Assembly: GCA_947564305.1 (NCBI GenBank) | Contig: CANOBT010000009.1 | Location: 5,057-69,056 of the forward strand | Direction of reading: 5' to 3' | Source of the DNA: an uncultured Lachnospiraceae bacterium | GTDB taxonomy: Bacteria; Bacillota_A; Clostridia; Lachnospirales; Lachnospiraceae | Length of the DNA: 64,000 nt | Part shown: one piece after another, positions 41,720 through 51,035 of the stretch | Numbering within the stretch: the stretch's first letter is position 1 | Layout of the letters: the number at the start of each line of letters is the position of its first letter | The notes under the pieces: model-generated | Told to the model about the DNA's origin: nothing | Database searches by the model: none | The model's input: only the letters and a program-made list of their open reading frames with translations | Position numbers and translations under genes: made by a program

Positions 41720-42781
41720 ATGAAGAAGAAAATAATCAGCATTTTTTTGGCAGGCGTGCTTGTTTGCTCGGCCTTGTCTATGACAGGCTGTGGTCAAAAG
41801 GATGGGGGAAAAGAAAGTCTTACTGTTTTCAGCTATGGAGAGTATATGGACCCGGATGTATTAGATGAGTTTACCGAGGAGACTGGAATTGAAATTAAAT
41901 ATGAAGAGGCACTGACTCCTGAGGAGATGTATGCAAAATACAAATCAGGTGCCATCGAATATGACTTGCTTTGCTCTACGGACTATATGCTGCAAAAATT
42001 TATTAACGAAGGGGAACTGCAGGAAATCAATAGAGATGCATTGGAAAACGGCGGAAATATTGGAGACAGGTATTGGGAGCTGGCCACTGCCTTTGATTCG
42101 GACAATAAATATACGGTTCCGTTTTTTTGGGGAACCCTTGGTATCCTCTATGACACTTCCAGGGTGAAAGAACCGGTAGATAGTTGGGATGTTCTGTTTA
42201 ATGGAGAGTATGCCGGAGAGATTATTATGCAGAACAGTATGCGGGATACGTATATGGCGGCATTAAAATATCTTGGATACTCCCTGAATACCAACGATGA
42301 AAGTGAGATTCGTGAGGCCCAGGAATTGCTGGTGAATCAGAAGCCGGATGTGCAGGCTTACCTTGTGGATGAGGCCAGAGATGAGGTGGTAGCTGGAAAT
42401 GCGGTTATGGCAGTCGTATATTCAGGAGAGGCATATCTGGGTCGCCAATACAATGAAAATCTGGCGTATGTAGTTCCAAAAGAAGGCTCTAACGTATGGT
42501 TGGATGCATGGGGAGTTACAAAATATTGTGATAATATGGAGGCCGCACAACAGTTTTTAGATTTTCTCTGCCGGGAGGATATGGCACGAAAAAATTTTGA
42601 GTATATTTATTACTCGACTCCGAATGAGGCTGTAATTGAAGGTTTGTCGGAAGAGGAACAGGCGGATGAAACGTTGGTTCCGCCGGAGAGTTCTACAGAA
42701 AACTGTGAAGTATGTCTGCAGGCAGAGCCAGAGATTAATGATTTGATGAATGAGCTCTGGAAGGAGTTAAAAGCAGATTAA
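41720..42781 (+). CDS. potD: Polyamine-binding lipoprotein
   Basis: This 353-residue substrate-binding lipoprotein has a signal peptide with a lipobox (SMTGC, Cys at about residue 24) and the PotD fold: LTVFSYGEYMDPDVLDEFTE, EYDLLCSTDYMLQK and WDVLFNGEYAGEI. It is anchored outside the membrane and delivers spermidine or putrescine to PotBC. AGGAGGATG precedes the ATG. Confidence 0.94.
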   Translation: MKKKIISIFLAGVLVCSALSMTGCGQKDGGKESLTVFSYGEYMDPDVLDEFTEETGIEIKYEEALTPEEMYAKYKSGAIEYDLLCSTDYMLQKFINEGELQEINRDALENGGNIGDRYWELATAFDSDNKYTVPFFWGTLGILYDTSRVKEPVDSWDVLFNGEYAGEIIMQNSMRDTYMAALKYLGYSLNTNDESEIREAQELLVNQKPDVQAYLVDEARDEVVAGNAVMAVVYSGEAYLGRQYNENLAYVVPKEGSNVWLDAWGVTKYCDNMEAAQQFLDFLCREDMARKNFEYIYYSTPNEAVIEGLSEEEQADETLVPPESSTENCEVCLQAEPEINDLMNELWKELKAD

Positions 42782-42823
42782 AACAGGAATGTGATTCTGT
42801 CAGGAAGCCTGGCATAAAAAATG

Positions 42824-42872
42824 AGCAGTCTTGAAATAGCAGATAGTCAGCTATTTCGGGACTGCTTTTTAT
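42824..42872. terminator. Bidirectional terminator between potD and aroC
   Basis: AGCAGTC-TT-GAAATAGC pairs with GCTATTTC-GG-GACTGCT, with T-runs on both strands (TTTTTATA on +, CATTTTTTATG on -). It serves both converging genes. Confidence 0.9.
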
Positions 42873-42885
42873 ATAGAAGTTCTTA

Positions 42886-44010
42886 TTATTGTAATTGATT
42901 TTGCGGCAGCTTAGCTGCATATATGGTTTTCAGATAGTCCATCCGGCTGCTCATATTCTGCAGCAACAGGTCTGCAATGGTGATGGCTGCCATAGATTCT
43001 ACAACTACCACAGCCCGCGGAACGATTACAGGGTCATGCCGACCATGAATACAAAGCTTAGTATCTTCGCCGCTTTCTGTCACAGTCTGTTGGGGCTGAG
43101 CGATGGAAGGGGTAGGTTTTATGGAAGCTCTCAATACCAGAGTGTCTCCGTCGCTCATTCCGCCTAAAATTCCGCCGGCATGATTGGTCATCTTATGAAC
43201 CGCATTACCATCCATAAAAAAAGCATCATTATTTTGACTTCCGTTCAGATGTGCGGCGTTGATTCCGTCTCCGAATTCCACAGCTTTTACGGCGCCAATA
43301 GAAAGAATTGCTTTTGCCAGACAGGCGTCAAGTTTTTCAAAAACAGGCTCACCGATTCCGACGGGAAGCCCATGAATCATACACTCAATGATTCCCCCGC
43401 AGGAATCTGATTTTTTCATCATAGAATCCAGATAAGATGCAGCTTCGTCGGCGCGTTCCTTGTTGGGCATATATAATTTATTCTGAGTAATCTCGTCAAA
43501 CTGATATTCTGCTTCTGATACCTCCACCGGTCCGATTGCTTTGGCAAAAGTAGTCAGATGGATTCCTAATTCTTTTAAAATGAGGGTTGCTACTGCACCG
43601 CCGGCTGCTCGTCCGATGGTTTCACGGCCTGATGAGCGCCCTCCGCCTCGATAATCTCGGAAGCCATATTTTTGTGTATAAGTATAGTCCGCATGGCCAG
43701 GGCGATAAACAGAAGCTATATTTCCATAATCCCGCGAGCGTTGATCCTGATTTCTTACAAGCAGGGAAATCGGGGTTCCGGTTGTACGTCCCTCGAAGGT
43801 TCCGGAAAGGATCTCTACCTGGTCGCTTTCCTGACGTTTGGTGGTGTATCGGCTCTGGCCGGGCTTTCTGCGGTCTAAAAATGTTTGAATGTCTGATACC
43901 TCTAAGGGTAAACCTGCCGGACAGCCGTCGATGACCACTCCGATGGCTGCTCCGTGGGATTCGCCCCAGGTTGTGATACGAAATAGATTTCCAAATGTAG
44001 AACCGCTCAT
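42886..44010 (-). CDS. aroC: Chorismate synthase
   Basis: This 374-residue enzyme converts EPSP to chorismate, the last shared step of aromatic synthesis, using reduced FMN. Family motifs are GNLFRITTWGESHGAAIGVV, RPGHADYTYTQKYGFRDYRG, GRSSGRETIGRAAGGAVA and PRAVVVVESMAAITIADLL. It is the only protein gene clearly encoded on the - strand in the host part. AAGGAGGATATTTTAAC precedes the ATG. It stands alone rather than in an aro operon. Confidence 0.97.
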   Translation of the reverse strand: MSGSTFGNLFRITTWGESHGAAIGVVIDGCPAGLPLEVSDIQTFLDRRKPGQSRYTTKRQESDQVEILSGTFEGRTTGTPISLLVRNQDQRSRDYGNIASVYRPGHADYTYTQKYGFRDYRGGGRSSGRETIGRAAGGAVATLILKELGIHLTTFAKAIGPVEVSEAEYQFDEITQNKLYMPNKERADEAASYLDSMMKKSDSCGGIIECMIHGLPVGIGEPVFEKLDACLAKAILSIGAVKAVEFGDGINAAHLNGSQNNDAFFMDGNAVHKMTNHAGGILGGMSDGDTLVLRASIKPTPSIAQPQQTVTESGEDTKLCIHGRHDPVIVPRAVVVVESMAAITIADLLLQNMSSRMDYLKTIYAAKLPQNQLQ

Positions 44011-44255
44011 GTTAAAATATCCTCCTTAGAATCAAAATTTTTCTGGCACATCATATTTTCTCGACGGAGACATTATACTAAAATGATTTTAAAGTGTAAA
44101 GCCTTTCGGAGGGGGAATTGATGGATTGTAACCAAAGTGTAACCGTATTCTTAATATTTTATTTTTATGCTGTACATTCTGCAGATTTCGTTATATAATT
44201 GATTCTGGATGTGTAGGCGACTAGATATTGATATTTAATGAGGGAGAATCACTAA

Positions 44256-46376
44256 ATGAGCAAACAGAGCAAGAATCATGAAGATGATTTTTACGAGGGA
44301 GAACAGATTAGTCTCGATGATTATTATCTGGACGATGAGGACTACTATCTGGATGATGATATAGAGGATGAAGAGGAACATAGAGAGGAAGTCAAGCCTG
44401 CTATAAAGGCGGATAAAGAACCTCCTAAATTGGATGCTGATGAGAAGAGTATAGAAGAGAGGCAAAAAGAATCGAGTGCTAAAAGCACAGATGTCAATAA
44501 AGAACAAAAGCAGTTCGATGCGGAAATGGAAAGCATAGAAAAAGGACTGAAAGAATTCAATGCCAGACAGAAGAAAGTAGAAGGAAAAACTCAGGATCTG
44601 ACGATAAAGCGCAAAGAAAATAAGGTTAAGAAGAGCCAGGACACAATAGGAGAATCTAAGAAGGAAGATCAAGCATCTGATGGTGAAGATAGGAATATAA
44701 AGGTTCAGGATCAAGAAGATATGAAAAAAGAGAGTGCAAACAAATCAGGTAAGAAGAAGGCTGATTCGGGCAGGAGCGATTCTGCCCCTGGAAAGTCCAA
44801 AAAGCCAAAAACTAGTTCGGGAAAAAATGATGTGCAAAAGAGTGGGACCGGAAAATCTGGAGCATCAAGGAATGGTTCGGGAAAGAGTGGGGTGCAAAAA
44901 AGCAATCCGGGAAAATCAGGCCCGCGCAAAACAAACTCAAGGAGTGGCGCAAAGCCATCCGGAAAAAAGAAGAATACGGGTTTAAAGGTGGCTGCGATTA
45001 CATTTGGTGTGATTTTGGTAGCTTTCGCAGCAGTATACATTGGGATTTCTACATATTTTACGAGCCATTTCTTCATGAATACGGAGATAAACGGACAGGA
45101 CTTCTCCAGAAAAACAGTAGAAGATGTTCAGAAATATCTGCAGGAGCAGGTGCAGGATTATACCTTGACGATTTTGGAAAAGGATAACCAGACAGATACC
45201 ATCACCGGGGAAGAGATTTCACTTAAGTATGAAGAAAATAAGGATATTGAAAAAGTATTGAAAGGTCAAAATGCATTTATGTGGCCACAGTGTTTTTTTG
45301 TAAAGAATACTTCTAAAGCTACGATAGAAGTATCTTATGACAGAGATGCATTGGAGAAGCGGATTGAAGGATTGCAGGCATTGAAGGTCGAGCAGGTCCC
45401 GCCGACTTCTGCGTATCCGAAATTCAATGGAACGGAGTTTGTTGTGGAGCCGGAAGTGACAGGAACACAGGTGGATGTAGATATGCTGCGTGAAAAAATT
45501 CATCAGTATATTTCTGAATTTCAGCCGGAACTGGATATGCAGACAGAAAAATGTTATGCGATGCCAAAATACACATCAGAATCAGGGGATGTGAAAGCTG
45601 CATGCAATGAGATGAATCAATATCTGCAGGCTAGTATCACATATTCTATGGAACAGCCGGTTGTTGTGGACAGGACGTTGATTTCCAACTGGGTGAGTGC
45701 TGATAAAGATATGAAGGTGACGTTCAATGAATCCGCTGTACGTGAATGGCTGCGGGAGTTTGGAAAGCAGTACGATACGGTCGGAAAGGCAAGAACGATT
45801 ACGACTCCTACCGGTAAAACGGTGGAAGTATCCGGAGGGACTTACGGATGGTCTGTGGATGAAGAAGCAGAGTATACCACATTGGTGAACAGCATTAAAA
45901 ATGGAGAAGTGGTGACAAAAGAACCGGCTTACTGTATCGGTCAGACAGCGGTTACTCATAGTCTGCCGGATTGGGGCAATACTTATGCCGAGGTGGATCT
46001 GTCCGCTCAGCACATGTGGTACATCGTAGATGGAGGGATTGCGTTGGAGACCGATGTGGTGACAGGGTATCCGTCACCGCAAAAGGAGACTCCGGCCGGT
46101 GTGTACAGTATTCTGGAAAAGGAGCCGAATTCCACATTGGTAGGCGAGATTGATCCGGCAACAGGGCAGCCGGAGTACCGGACTCTGGTTCGTTACTGGA
46201 TGCGTGTGACCTGGAGCGGGATTGGATTCCATGATGCCGACTGGCAGGGGGCTTTCGGTGGTTCCTTGTATACGACCTCGGCAGGCTCTCATGGCTGTAT
46301 CAATATGCCGGTTCCTATGGCAGCCTCCTTATTTGACATGATGCCGGTGGGAACTCCGGTTATTATCCATTATTGA
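44256..46376 (+). CDS. Membrane-anchored L,D-transpeptidase (YkuD)
   Basis: This 706-residue protein has a very acidic then Lys/Ser/Gly-rich cytoplasmic N-terminus (1-245), one membrane helix at about 249-271 (VAAITFGVILVAFAAVYIGI), a peptidoglycan-binding region (about 280-570) and a C-terminal YkuD domain (580-706) with the catalytic HGCINMPVP motif and a preceding YWMRVTWSGIGFHDA. It should make 3-3 peptide crosslinks or attach proteins to the wall. The long low-complexity cytoplasmic part is unusual and may be a regulatory target. Overlapping signals lead to tgt. Confidence 0.93.
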   Translation: MSKQSKNHEDDFYEGEQISLDDYYLDDEDYYLDDDIEDEEEHREEVKPAIKADKEPPKLDADEKSIEERQKESSAKSTDVNKEQKQFDAEMESIEKGLKEFNARQKKVEGKTQDLTIKRKENKVKKSQDTIGESKKEDQASDGEDRNIKVQDQEDMKKESANKSGKKKADSGRSDSAPGKSKKPKTSSGKNDVQKSGTGKSGASRNGSGKSGVQKSNPGKSGPRKTNSRSGAKPSGKKKNTGLKVAAITFGVILVAFAAVYIGISTYFTSHFFMNTEINGQDFSRKTVEDVQKYLQEQVQDYTLTILEKDNQTDTITGEEISLKYEENKDIEKVLKGQNAFMWPQCFFVKNTSKATIEVSYDRDALEKRIEGLQALKVEQVPPTSAYPKFNGTEFVVEPEVTGTQVDVDMLREKIHQYISEFQPELDMQTEKCYAMPKYTSESGDVKAACNEMNQYLQASITYSMEQPVVVDRTLISNWVSADKDMKVTFNESAVREWLREFGKQYDTVGKARTITTPTGKTVEVSGGTYGWSVDEEAEYTTLVNSIKNGEVVTKEPAYCIGQTAVTHSLPDWGNTYAEVDLSAQHMWYIVDGGIALETDVVTGYPSPQKETPAGVYSILEKEPNSTLVGEIDPATGQPEYRTLVRYWMRVTWSGIGFHDADWQGAFGGSLYTTSAGSHGCINMPVPMAASLFDMMPVGTPVIIHY

Positions 46377-46399
46377 TGTTTGAAATAGAAAGAGGGAAT

Positions 46400-47527
46400 A
46401 TGTACGAATTATTAAAAACAGATGGGATGGCGAAAAGAGGGCGTTTCCATACAGTTCATGGGACGATTGAAACGCCCGTATTTATGAATGTGGGAACTGC
46501 CGCAGCGATTAAGGGGGCGGTTTCTACAGATGATCTGCGTCAGATTAAGACCCAGGTGGAGCTTTCCAATACTTATCATCTTCATGTCCGGCCGGGAGAC
46601 CAGATTGTGAAGAGGATGGGGGGACTGCATCGCTTTATGAATTGGGATAAGCCGATTTTGACAGATTCCGGCGGGTTTCAGGTGTTTTCTTTGGCAGGCT
46701 TACGGAAGATTAAGGAGGAAGGAGTACACTTCCATTCCCATATTGACGGGCGTAAGATTTTTATGGGACCTGAGGAAAGTATGCAGATTCAATCGAACCT
46801 GGCTTCTACGATAGCTATGGCATTTGATGAATGTCCTTCCAGTGTGGCAGATAGAGATTACATGGAACGTTCTGTGTCAAGGACATACCGATGGCTGAAG
46901 CGCTGCAAGACAGAGCTTGACAGGCTAAATTCATTGCCGGATACATTGAACCAGAAGCAGATGCTTTTTGGCATCAATCAGGGAGGCATTTACGAGGATA
47001 TCCGTATGGAGCATGCAAAGCAGATTACAGAGCTTGATCTGGACGGATATGCCGTTGGCGGGCTGGCTGTGGGGGAAAGTCATGAGGAGATGTACCGAAT
47101 TCTGGAGGCTGTAGTTCCGCTTCTGCCGAAGGACAAGCCCACTTACCTGATGGGGGTAGGGACTCCGGCGAATATCCTGGAAGCTGTGGACAGAGGTGTG
47201 GATTTCTTTGACTGTGTTTATCCTTCACGAAATGGGCGGCACGGACACGTATATACGAATCATGGCAAATTGAATCTGTTCAATGCAGCATATGAGACAG
47301 ATGCGCGCCCAATCGAGGAAGGATGCCAATGTCCTGCATGTAAGAGCTACAGTCGTGCCTATATCCGGCATCTGCTCAAAGCAAAGGAGATGTTAGGGAT
47401 GCGCCTCTGTGTCCTGCACAATCTGTATTTCTACAATACAATGATGGAAGAGATTCGAGATGCAATTGAGGCAGGAGATTACGGGAACTATAAAAAAAGG
47501 AAACTGGCTGGTTTTGACAATCTATAA
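46400..47527 (+). CDS. tgt: Queuine tRNA-ribosyltransferase
   Basis: This 375-residue TIM-barrel enzyme exchanges guanine 34 for preQ1 in tRNAs with GUN anticodons. Motifs are ILTDSGGFQVFSL, DECPSS, the nucleophile region FFDCVYPSRNGRHGHVYT and zinc ligands in CQCPACKSYSRAYIRHL with a later His. The ATG at 46400 has AAGAGGGA at good distance; an upstream ATG at 46376 overlaps the previous stop and is a possible alternative. Confidence 0.95.
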   Translation: MYELLKTDGMAKRGRFHTVHGTIETPVFMNVGTAAAIKGAVSTDDLRQIKTQVELSNTYHLHVRPGDQIVKRMGGLHRFMNWDKPILTDSGGFQVFSLAGLRKIKEEGVHFHSHIDGRKIFMGPEESMQIQSNLASTIAMAFDECPSSVADRDYMERSVSRTYRWLKRCKTELDRLNSLPDTLNQKQMLFGINQGGIYEDIRMEHAKQITELDLDGYAVGGLAVGESHEEMYRILEAVVPLLPKDKPTYLMGVGTPANILEAVDRGVDFFDCVYPSRNGRHGHVYTNHGKLNLFNAAYETDARPIEEGCQCPACKSYSRAYIRHLLKAKEMLGMRLCVLHNLYFYNTMMEEIRDAIEAGDYGNYKKRKLAGFDNL

Positions 47528-47621
47528 CAGAAAATGTTGAAAATGGTCTTGAAGAATCCGGTTTTTTTGTGTATGATTAATATATTGTGCAAAATCACAT
47601 TATTTATTAGGAGGAAATAAG

Positions 47622-47927
47622 ATGAATGGAGTATTGGCTGCAAATCAGGCGGCAGGCATGGGCAGCATATTTATTATGTATGCGGTGGTAATCGGTGTGT
47701 TCTGGTTCTTTTTGATGCGTCCTCAGAAGAAGGAGCAGAAGAGAGTCCAGGCAATGCTTTCCACAATGGAAATTGGGGATACAGTTTTGACGACGAGCGG
47801 ATTTTACGGTGTGATTATTGATATTTCAGATGAGGCGGTAATCGTAGAATTTGGAAGCAATAAGAACTGCCGGATTCCGATGCAGAAAGCAGCAATCGCA
47901 CAGCTTGAAAAACCAGGTGCTGAATAA
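47622..47927 (+). CDS. yajC: Preprotein translocase subunit YajC
   Basis: This 101-residue protein has an N-terminal membrane helix (about residues 12-30), then FFLMRPQKKEQKRVQAMLST and GDTVLTTSGFYGVIIDI, all typical of YajC, an accessory subunit of SecDF/SecYEG. TAGGAGGAAATAAG precedes the ATG. It follows tgt, a very common pairing in bacteria. A promoter-like TTGAAG-17-TATGAT lies about 47 bases upstream. Confidence 0.94.
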   Translation: MNGVLAANQAAGMGSIFIMYAVVIGVFWFFLMRPQKKEQKRVQAMLSTMEIGDTVLTTSGFYGVIIDISDEAVIVEFGSNKNCRIPMQKAAIAQLEKPGAE

Positions 47928-47936
47928 AGCAGAACA

Positions 47937-47976
47937 GGAAAGGACCGGATGATATATGCATCCGGTTTCTTTTTAA
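47937..47976 (+). terminator. Terminator after yajC
   Basis: ACCGGATG and CATCCGGT enclose a short AT loop, followed by TTCTTTTT. Confidence 0.85.
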
Positions 47977-48035
47977 AAGTAGATTTTTGATATATAGTGG
48001 ATGATAGAAAATAATGTCATTTGTAAATGTAAGGG

Positions 48036-48064
48036 TTGAAACGGCTGAAAAAATGCGGTATGAT
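48036..48064 (+). promoter_or_regulatory. Promoter of leuB
   Basis: TTGAAA (48036-48041), 17 bases, TATGAT (48059-48064). No leader peptide, T-box or attenuator was seen in the 80 bases after it. Confidence 0.65.
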
Positions 48065-48147
48065 AACAGATGGCATTTTTTTGTATACCATATTATGCAG
48101 AAAAGACGCCGGCGGTGCGTTTTCTGTATGGGAAGGAAGAGACGGTT

Positions 48148-49233
48148 ATGAAGTTAAATATTGGTGTGATCAAAGGTGATGGAATTGGGCCGGAGATTGT
48201 GTCTGAGGCAATGAAAGTCCTGGATAAGACAGGACAGGTTTATGGACACGAGATGAATTATACGCAGCTTTTGATGGGAGGAGCATCCATTGATGTTCAT
48301 GGAATCCCATTGACGGACGAGACGATTGAACTGGCAAAAGCAAGTGATGCCGTATTGATGGGCTCTATTGGAGGAGATGCGAAAACGTCCCCTTGGTATC
48401 AGCTGGAACCGTCAAAAAGACCGGAAGCAGGTCTTTTGAAAATCAGGAAAGAGTTGAATTTGTTTGCAAACTTAAGGCCTGCGGTTTTGTATGAAGAACT
48501 GAAAGGGGCCTGTCCGTTAAAGGAGGAGATTACTCAGGGCGGATTTGACATGATGATCATGCGGGAACTGACTGGGGGCTTATACTTTGGCGAGCGTTCC
48601 ACAGAGGAAGTGGGCGGACTCATGACAGCCCGCGATACGCTTACATATAATGAAGAGGAAATCCGAAGGATTGCAAAACGAGGATTTGATATCGCAAGGA
48701 AGCGCCATAATAAAGTGACCAGTGTGGATAAGGCGAATGTACTGGATTCTTCCAGACTTTGGAGAAAGGTTGTAGAAGAGGTGGCGGCAGAGTATCCGGA
48801 GGTGGAGCTGGAGCATATGTTGGTCGACAATTGTGCGATGCAGCTTGTCAGGGACCCGAAGCAGTTTGATGTGATTTTGACTGAGAATATGTTTGGCGAT
48901 ATTTTATCAGACGAGGCAAGTATGGTGACAGGTTCGATTGGAATGCTGGCTTCTGCAAGTCTAAACGAAAGCAGGTTTGGATTATATGAGCCAAGCGGCG
49001 GTTCTGCACCGGATATTGCAGGAAAAGGAATTGCAAATCCGATTGCAACGATTTTATCAGCCGCCATGATGCTTAGATTCTCGTTTGATTTGGACAAAGA
49101 GGCAGATGCTATAGAAAATGCGGTTTCCGAGGTTTTAAGAGACGGTTACCGCACGATAGATATTATGTCTGAGGGAAAGAAACAGATTGGGACCCGTGAG
49201 ATGGGAGATAAAATCTGTGCTTATATTGAATAG
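48148..49233 (+). CDS. leuB: 3-isopropylmalate dehydrogenase
   Basis: This 361-residue NAD enzyme of leucine synthesis oxidises and decarboxylates 3-isopropylmalate. Motifs are [49 protein letters not shown] and [20 protein letters not shown], which distinguish it from isocitrate dehydrogenase. The ATG at 48148 follows GGAAGGAAGAG; the frame continues upstream without a good start. It leads a branched-chain amino acid cluster with ilvD and ilvB. Confidence 0.95.
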   Translation: MKLNIGVIKGDGIGPEIVSEAMKVLDKTGQVYGHEMNYTQLLMGGASIDVHGIPLTDETIELAKASDAVLMGSIGGDAKTSPWYQLEPSKRPEAGLLKIRKELNLFANLRPAVLYEELKGACPLKEEITQGGFDMMIMRELTGGLYFGERSTEEVGGLMTARDTLTYNEEEIRRIAKRGFDIARKRHNKVTSVDKANVLDSSRLWRKVVEEVAAEYPEVELEHMLVDNCAMQLVRDPKQFDVILTENMFGDILSDEASMVTGSIGMLASASLNESRFGLYEPSGGSAPDIAGKGIANPIATILSAAMMLRFSFDLDKEADAIENAVSEVLRDGYRTIDIMSEGKKQIGTREMGDKICAYIE

Positions 49234-49330
49234 AGAAAGCGTAACGTATTGTATGAAAAAAGATGCGTACAAGCAGTGAGTCAATCTGCACAGCAGATGA
49301 GTTACAACCAACAGAAAGGAAGGATAGGAA

Positions 49331-51004
49331 ATGAGAAGTGATACTGTGACAAAAGGCGTGCAGCAGGCGCCACACCGTTCCCTGTTTCATGCACTTGGAT
49401 ATACGAAGGAAGAATTGGAGAGACCTCTCGTAGGGGTAGTCAGCTCCTACAATGAGATTGTGCCAGGACATATGAACCTGGATAAGATTACAGAAGCGGT
49501 AAAAATGGGCGTATCCATGGCAGGAGGAACACCGATTATGGTGCCGGCTATTGCGGTCTGTGACGGGATTGCCATGGGACATATAGGAATGAAATATTCT
49601 CTGGTAACCAGAGATTTAATTGCAGATTCTACAGAAGCACTGGCAATGGCTCATCAGTTTGATGCCCTTGTGATGATTCCAAACTGCGATAAAAACGTGC
49701 CAGGACTTTTAATGGCAGCGGCTAGAATCAATGTTCCTACCATCTTTGTCAGCGGCGGTCCTATGCTGGCTGGACATGTGAAGGGGCAGAAGAGAAGTCT
49801 GTCCAGTATGTTTGAGGCGGTTGGCTCTTATGCGGCAGGTACTATGACAGAGGAAGAAGTTACCGAATTTGAAAATAATGTATGTCCAACCTGCGGTTCC
49901 TGTTCTGGTATGTATACAGCCAACAGCATGAACTGCCTGACAGAAGTGCTTGGTATGGGGCTTCCTGGAAACGGGACAATTCCGGCAGTGTATTCTGAGC
50001 GTATTCTGTTGGCAAAGCATGCCGGGATGCAGGTCATGGAACTGGTGAAAAAGAATATTCGTCCAAGAGATATTATGACAGAAAAAGCGGTTCTGAATGC
50101 ACTGACTGTGGATATGGCGTTGGGCTGCTCTACAAACAGTATGCTCCATCTTCCGGCAATTGCACATGAGATTGGAATGGATTTTGAGATTGACTTTGCA
50201 AACGGAATCAGTGAAAAGACACCGAACTTGTGTCACTTGGCACCGGCTGGCCCCACATATATGGAGGATTTGAATGAGGCAGGCGGAGTGAGCGCAGTGA
50301 TGCACGAATTGAATAAAAAGAACCTCTTAAATACAGACTGTATGACTGTGACCGGGAAAACGCTGGGAGAAAATATTTCCGGATGTATCAACAGGAATCC
50401 GGAGGTCATTCGGCCGGTAGACAATCCATATAGTGCAACCGGCGGACTGGCTGTGCTGAAAGGAAATCTGGCTCCGGACGGAAGTGTGGTGAAGCGCTCC
50501 GCAGTGGTAGAAGAGATGTTGGTACATGAAGGTCCGGCCAGAGTATTTGAATGTGAGGAAGATGCAATTACCGCAATCAAAGGTGGTGAGATTCATCCGG
50601 GTGATGTGGTAGTGATTCGCTATGAAGGTCCTAAGGGCGGTCCAGGAATGAGAGAGATGCTGAATCCAACTTCTGCGATTGCCGGTATGGGTCTGGGATC
50701 TTCTGTGGCATTGATTACAGATGGTCGTTTCAGCGGTGCTTCCAGAGGAGCTTCGATTGGACATGTCTCTCCAGAAGCGGCAGTTGGCGGACCGATTGCC
50801 CTTGTAGAAGAAGGAGATATCATTAAGATTAATATTCCAGAGATGAAACTGGAATTAGATGTTTCTGATGAAGAGCTGGCAGAAAGAAAGAGTAAATGGC
50901 AGCCTAAGGAGCCAAATGTGAAGACAGGATATTTGGCAAGATATGCTTCAATGGTAACGTCGGGGAACCGGGGCGCTATCTTGGAAATACCGAAATCATG
51001 TTAG
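49331..51004 (+). CDS. ilvD: Dihydroxyacid dehydratase
   Basis: This 557-residue iron-sulfur enzyme carries out the common dehydration in valine, leucine and isoleucine synthesis. Motifs are [20 protein letters not shown], a cysteine in [34 protein letters not shown] and the C-terminal [31 protein letters not shown] precedes the ATG. ilvB follows after 31 bases. Confidence 0.96.
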   Translation: MRSDTVTKGVQQAPHRSLFHALGYTKEELERPLVGVVSSYNEIVPGHMNLDKITEAVKMGVSMAGGTPIMVPAIAVCDGIAMGHIGMKYSLVTRDLIADSTEALAMAHQFDALVMIPNCDKNVPGLLMAAARINVPTIFVSGGPMLAGHVKGQKRSLSSMFEAVGSYAAGTMTEEEVTEFENNVCPTCGSCSGMYTANSMNCLTEVLGMGLPGNGTIPAVYSERILLAKHAGMQVMELVKKNIRPRDIMTEKAVLNALTVDMALGCSTNSMLHLPAIAHEIGMDFEIDFANGISEKTPNLCHLAPAGPTYMEDLNEAGGVSAVMHELNKKNLLNTDCMTVTGKTLGENISGCINRNPEVIRPVDNPYSATGGLAVLKGNLAPDGSVVKRSAVVEEMLVHEGPARVFECEEDAITAIKGGEIHPGDVVVIRYEGPKGGPGMREMLNPTSAIAGMGLGSSVALITDGRFSGASRGASIGHVSPEAAVGGPIALVEEGDIIKINIPEMKLELDVSDEELAERKSKWQPKEPNVKTGYLARYASMVTSGNRGAILEIPKSC

Positions 51005-51035
51005 GAGCACATAGAATGATGAGGAGGTGCCTGCA

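Noticed and set aside
47977..48147. T-box or leader peptide attenuator before leuB
   Set aside because: I searched for a run of Leu codons, a T-box sequence and a terminator hairpin after the promoter and found none.
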